This document shows positions 61,944-64,000 of a DNA stretch of 64,000 bases, piece after piece. The notes beneath the pieces were generated by a model. The model ran no database searches. It was not told where the DNA came from and saw only the letters and a program-made list of their open reading frames with translations. How positions within the stretch are numbered: the first letter of the stretch is position 1; every line of letters begins with the position of its first letter. This DNA is from JAICNG01 sp035249985 (GTDB lineage: Bacteria > Gemmatimonadota > Gemmatimonadetes > Gemmatimonadales > Gemmatimonadaceae), in the NCBI GenBank assembly GCA_035249985.1, contig DATFFP010000070.1:1-64000 (forward strand), given 5' to 3'. The translations under genes were made by a program, and so were the position numbers.

Positions 61944-63818
61944 ATGGCGACTCCCCTGGCCGACCGCCTGCGCGCGTTCTCGTTTTTCAGCGGGTTCCCG
62001 CAGGAAAACCTGTGGCATCTCTCGCGTCGCATGCGGGAGCGAACCCTCGAGGCGGATGAAACGATCTTCCGTGAGGGCGATCCGCGCCATCTGTTCGGCA
62101 TCATCGTCAGTGGCAGCGTCGCGATCGAAAAACGGCGCGGCGACCGGGTGGAACGGCTCGCGAGCCTCGGCGCCGGCGAAGCGCTGGGCGAAGGCATCCT
62201 CCTCGATGACTCACCCCACGGCACGAGCGCGCGAACACTCGAGCGCACGGAGCTGGCGTACCTCGAGGCCGCGGACATCCAGGAGATTCTAAAGGACCGC
62301 GCCACGTTGTATGCGGCGCTCGTCGCGCGCGCCGCGAAGGCAATCTCCGAGCGCCTTCGCGCGGCGGACGCGACCCTCGTTGGACGCGGGCGCACGATGG
62401 GATTCGGCGGCGGTCGTACCCGCGAAGAGCACGACCTGCTCGGCGATCGCCAGGTCCCCGACGACGCGCTCTACGGAATTCAGACGCTCCGCGCCGTCGA
62501 GAACTTCCCCATCACCGGCGTGGCGCTGCGCGAGTTCCCGACGCTGATCAATGCGCTCGCCATCGTGAAAGAGGCGGCCGCGCTGGCGAATCAGGATCTG
62601 GGGCTGCTCGACCCGGAGCTCGCGGAAGTGATCGTGCGCGCGGCTCAGGAAATTCGGTCGGGGCGCCATCACGAGCACTTCCTCGTCGACATGATTCAGG
62701 GTGGCGCCGGCACGTCGACGAACATGAATGCCAACGAGGTCATCGCGAATCGCGCGCTCGAGCTCATGGGACGTCGGCGCGGCGACTACGACGTCGTCCA
62801 TCCCAACAGCCACGTGAACCTGTCGCAGTCGACGAACGACGTCTACCCGACCGCGCTGAAGCTCGCGCTGCATGCGAGCATCTCGAGCCTGCAACATGCG
62901 CTGATCGAGGTGGCGACGGCGTTCAAGGCGAAGGGGCGCGAATTCGCCGGTATGCTCAAGATGGGACGCACCCAGCTGCAGGACGCCGTCCCCATGACGC
63001 TCGGCCAGGAGTTCGCCGCGTTCGGGCACACGATTCTCGAAGACGTGGACCGATTGGGCGAAGCGCAAGCGCTGATTCGCGAGATCAACATGGGTGCGAC
63101 CGCCATCGGCACGCGCATCAACGCGCCCGAGCGCTATCCGGAAGCGGTGCGGGCGCACATCGAGCGCATCAGCGGCATCCCAGTGATCACGGCGCCCGAC
63201 CTCGTCGAGGCGACCGCCGACACCGGTGTGTTCGTCCAGCTCTCGGGCGTGGTGAAGCGCAGCGCGGTGAAGCTCTCGAAGATCTGCAACGACCTTCGTC
63301 TGCTCTCCTCCGGCCCGCGGGCGGGGCTGTCGGAGATCAATCTGCCGGCGATGCAGCCGGGCTCCTCGATCATGCCGGGCAAGGTCAACCCCGTGATCCC
63401 CGAGGTCGTCAATCAGGTGTGCTTCGACGTCATCGGGGGTGACGTCACCGTTACGCTGGCGGCCGAAGCGGGGCAGCTGCAGCTCAACGTCTTCGAGCCG
63501 ATCATCGCGTTCCGTCTGCTGCGCGGCATGGAGTCGCTCCGCAATGCGTGCGTCGTCCTCCGCGAGCGCTGCGTCGTCGGCATCACCGCCAATCCCGACC
63601 GCATGCGCTGGTTCGTGGAGAATTCGATCGGCATCGTGACGGCGCTCGTCCCGACCATCGGCTACGAAACGGCAACCGAAGTCGCGCGCACCGCGCTCGA
63701 CAGCGGACGGAGCGTGTACGATCTGGTGATGGAGCGCGGACTCATGACGCGCGCCGAGCTCGACCGCGCGCTGGATCCGGAGCGAATGGCCGGCGCGGCC
63801 GGCGCGCCGGTCCGCTAA
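61944..63818 (+). CDS. aspA: Cyclic-nucleotide-binding domain fused to aspartate ammonia-lyase
   Basis: 624 residues. Residues 1-145 are a CRP/cNMP-binding jelly roll (LRAFSFFSGFPQENLWHLSR, FREGDPRHLFGIIVSGSVAI, GEALGEGILLDDS). The ligand Arg of the phosphate cassette is not at the usual place (SPHGTSART). Residues about 160-620 are a full AspA: EEHDLLGDRQVPDDALYGIQ, GGAGTSTNMNANEV, GSSIMPGKVNPVIPE. Aspartase converts aspartate to fumarate and ammonia. Fusion to a nucleotide sensor suggests allosteric control. The TAA is followed nine bases later by a kinase gene. Confidence 0.93.
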   Translation: MATPLADRLRAFSFFSGFPQENLWHLSRRMRERTLEADETIFREGDPRHLFGIIVSGSVAIEKRRGDRVERLASLGAGEALGEGILLDDSPHGTSARTLERTELAYLEAADIQEILKDRATLYAALVARAAKAISERLRAADATLVGRGRTMGFGGGRTREEHDLLGDRQVPDDALYGIQTLRAVENFPITGVALREFPTLINALAIVKEAAALANQDLGLLDPELAEVIVRAAQEIRSGRHHEHFLVDMIQGGAGTSTNMNANEVIANRALELMGRRRGDYDVVHPNSHVNLSQSTNDVYPTALKLALHASISSLQHALIEVATAFKAKGREFAGMLKMGRTQLQDAVPMTLGQEFAAFGHTILEDVDRLGEAQALIREINMGATAIGTRINAPERYPEAVRAHIERISGIPVITAPDLVEATADTGVFVQLSGVVKRSAVKLSKICNDLRLLSSGPRAGLSEINLPAMQPGSSIMPGKVNPVIPEVVNQVCFDVIGGDVTVTLAAEAGQLQLNVFEPIIAFRLLRGMESLRNACVVLRERCVVGITANPDRMRWFVENSIGIVTALVPTIGYETATEVARTALDSGRSVYDLVMERGLMTRAELDRALDPERMAGAAGAPVR

Positions 63819-63827
63819 CCTGGCCGT

Positions 63828-64000
63828 ATGAGCGACAGCGACATCGGCCTGCTCGAGACGCTCCGTGCGGCGCTCGCCCCCGAGTACGAGGTGGAGCGCG
63901 TGCTCGGCACCGGTGGAATGGGCGCGGTGTTCCTGGCGCGCGACCTCCGACTGGACCGGCAGGTCGCGGTGAAGGTCGTGGCACCGGAGCTCGCCTCGAG
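63828..64000 (+). CDS. Ser/Thr protein kinase, N-terminal fragment
   Basis: The gene runs off the window. The first 57 residues are a kinase N-terminus: ALAPEYEVERVLGTGGMGAV (G-loop) and DRQVAVKVVAPELAS (catalytic Lys in VAVKV). It follows the CNBD-aspartase gene by nine bases, probably in one operon. Confidence 0.9.
   Translation, partial: MSDSDIGLLETLRAALAPEYEVERVLGTGGMGAVFLARDLRLDRQVAVKVVAPELAS

Overview
The window reads as chromosomal DNA of a GC-rich bacterium, most likely a member of the Gemmatimonadota. This is an inference from gene style: Ser/Thr kinases opening with a 'DAYAVERELPGGGMS'-type N-terminus, many exported peptidases and lipoproteins, HD, PQQ and DUF families, and no plasmid or prophage hallmark genes. 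About 50 protein genes were found. I saw no rRNA, tRNA, CRISPR array, transposase or integrase.

Layout. (1) 0-4 kb: a sigma-like protein, a phage-type 'ETSAIGRALA' protein, and a DNA-repair pair, polX and nth. (2) 4-10 kb: cyclophilin, small membrane protein, Ig-like/LVIVD surface protein, SPFH lipoprotein, HD hydrolase. (3) 10-15.6 kb: ECF sigma, putative anti-sigma, Spy/CpxP-like protein, TolC, membrane-fusion protein and ABC permease in one operon with no ATPase gene. (4) 15.7-18.8 kb: tldD and tldE. (5) 18.9-22.6 kb: diguanylate cyclase and a serpin. (6) 22.7-26.8 kb: a three-subunit molybdo-hydroxylase with 4-hydroxybenzoyl-CoA-reductase-type extra cysteines. (7) 26.8-36.9 kb: orphan histidine kinase, secreted M28 peptidase, PQQ dehydrogenase, and a tight run of small enzymes. 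(8) 36.9-48.7 kb: MATE transporter, NAGPA-like protein, PadR regulator, Kup, M14 peptidase, tandem-PDZ protein, MbfA-like iron exporter. (9) 48.8-64 kb: kinase-TPR protein, SGNH hydrolase, leuS, chemoreceptor, degenerate receiver protein, isochorismatase and asparaginase-type hydrolases, a cyclic-nucleotide-binding/aspartase fusion, and the start of a second Ser/Thr kinase.

The standout signal is not a gene. Seventeen sites carry inverted repeats whose arms are short tandem arrays, mostly with a 7-nt unit and in several families an 8-10-nt unit; an eighteenth array, inside leuS, has no inverted partner. They fall into unrelated sequence families with the same architecture, and several are near-perfect hairpins of 40-50 bp. 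Four copies of one family (7008, 18798, 46172, 61752) form a cloverleaf: a roughly 41-bp outer stem enclosing three hairpins with no unpaired linkers. Stem sequences differ between copies with compensating changes, and one bulge is kept. The elements lie between convergent, co-directional and divergent genes, and in places invade coding ends (nth, the molybdo-hydroxylase junction) or coding interior (leuS). I regard these as the best candidate for an undescribed system in the window.
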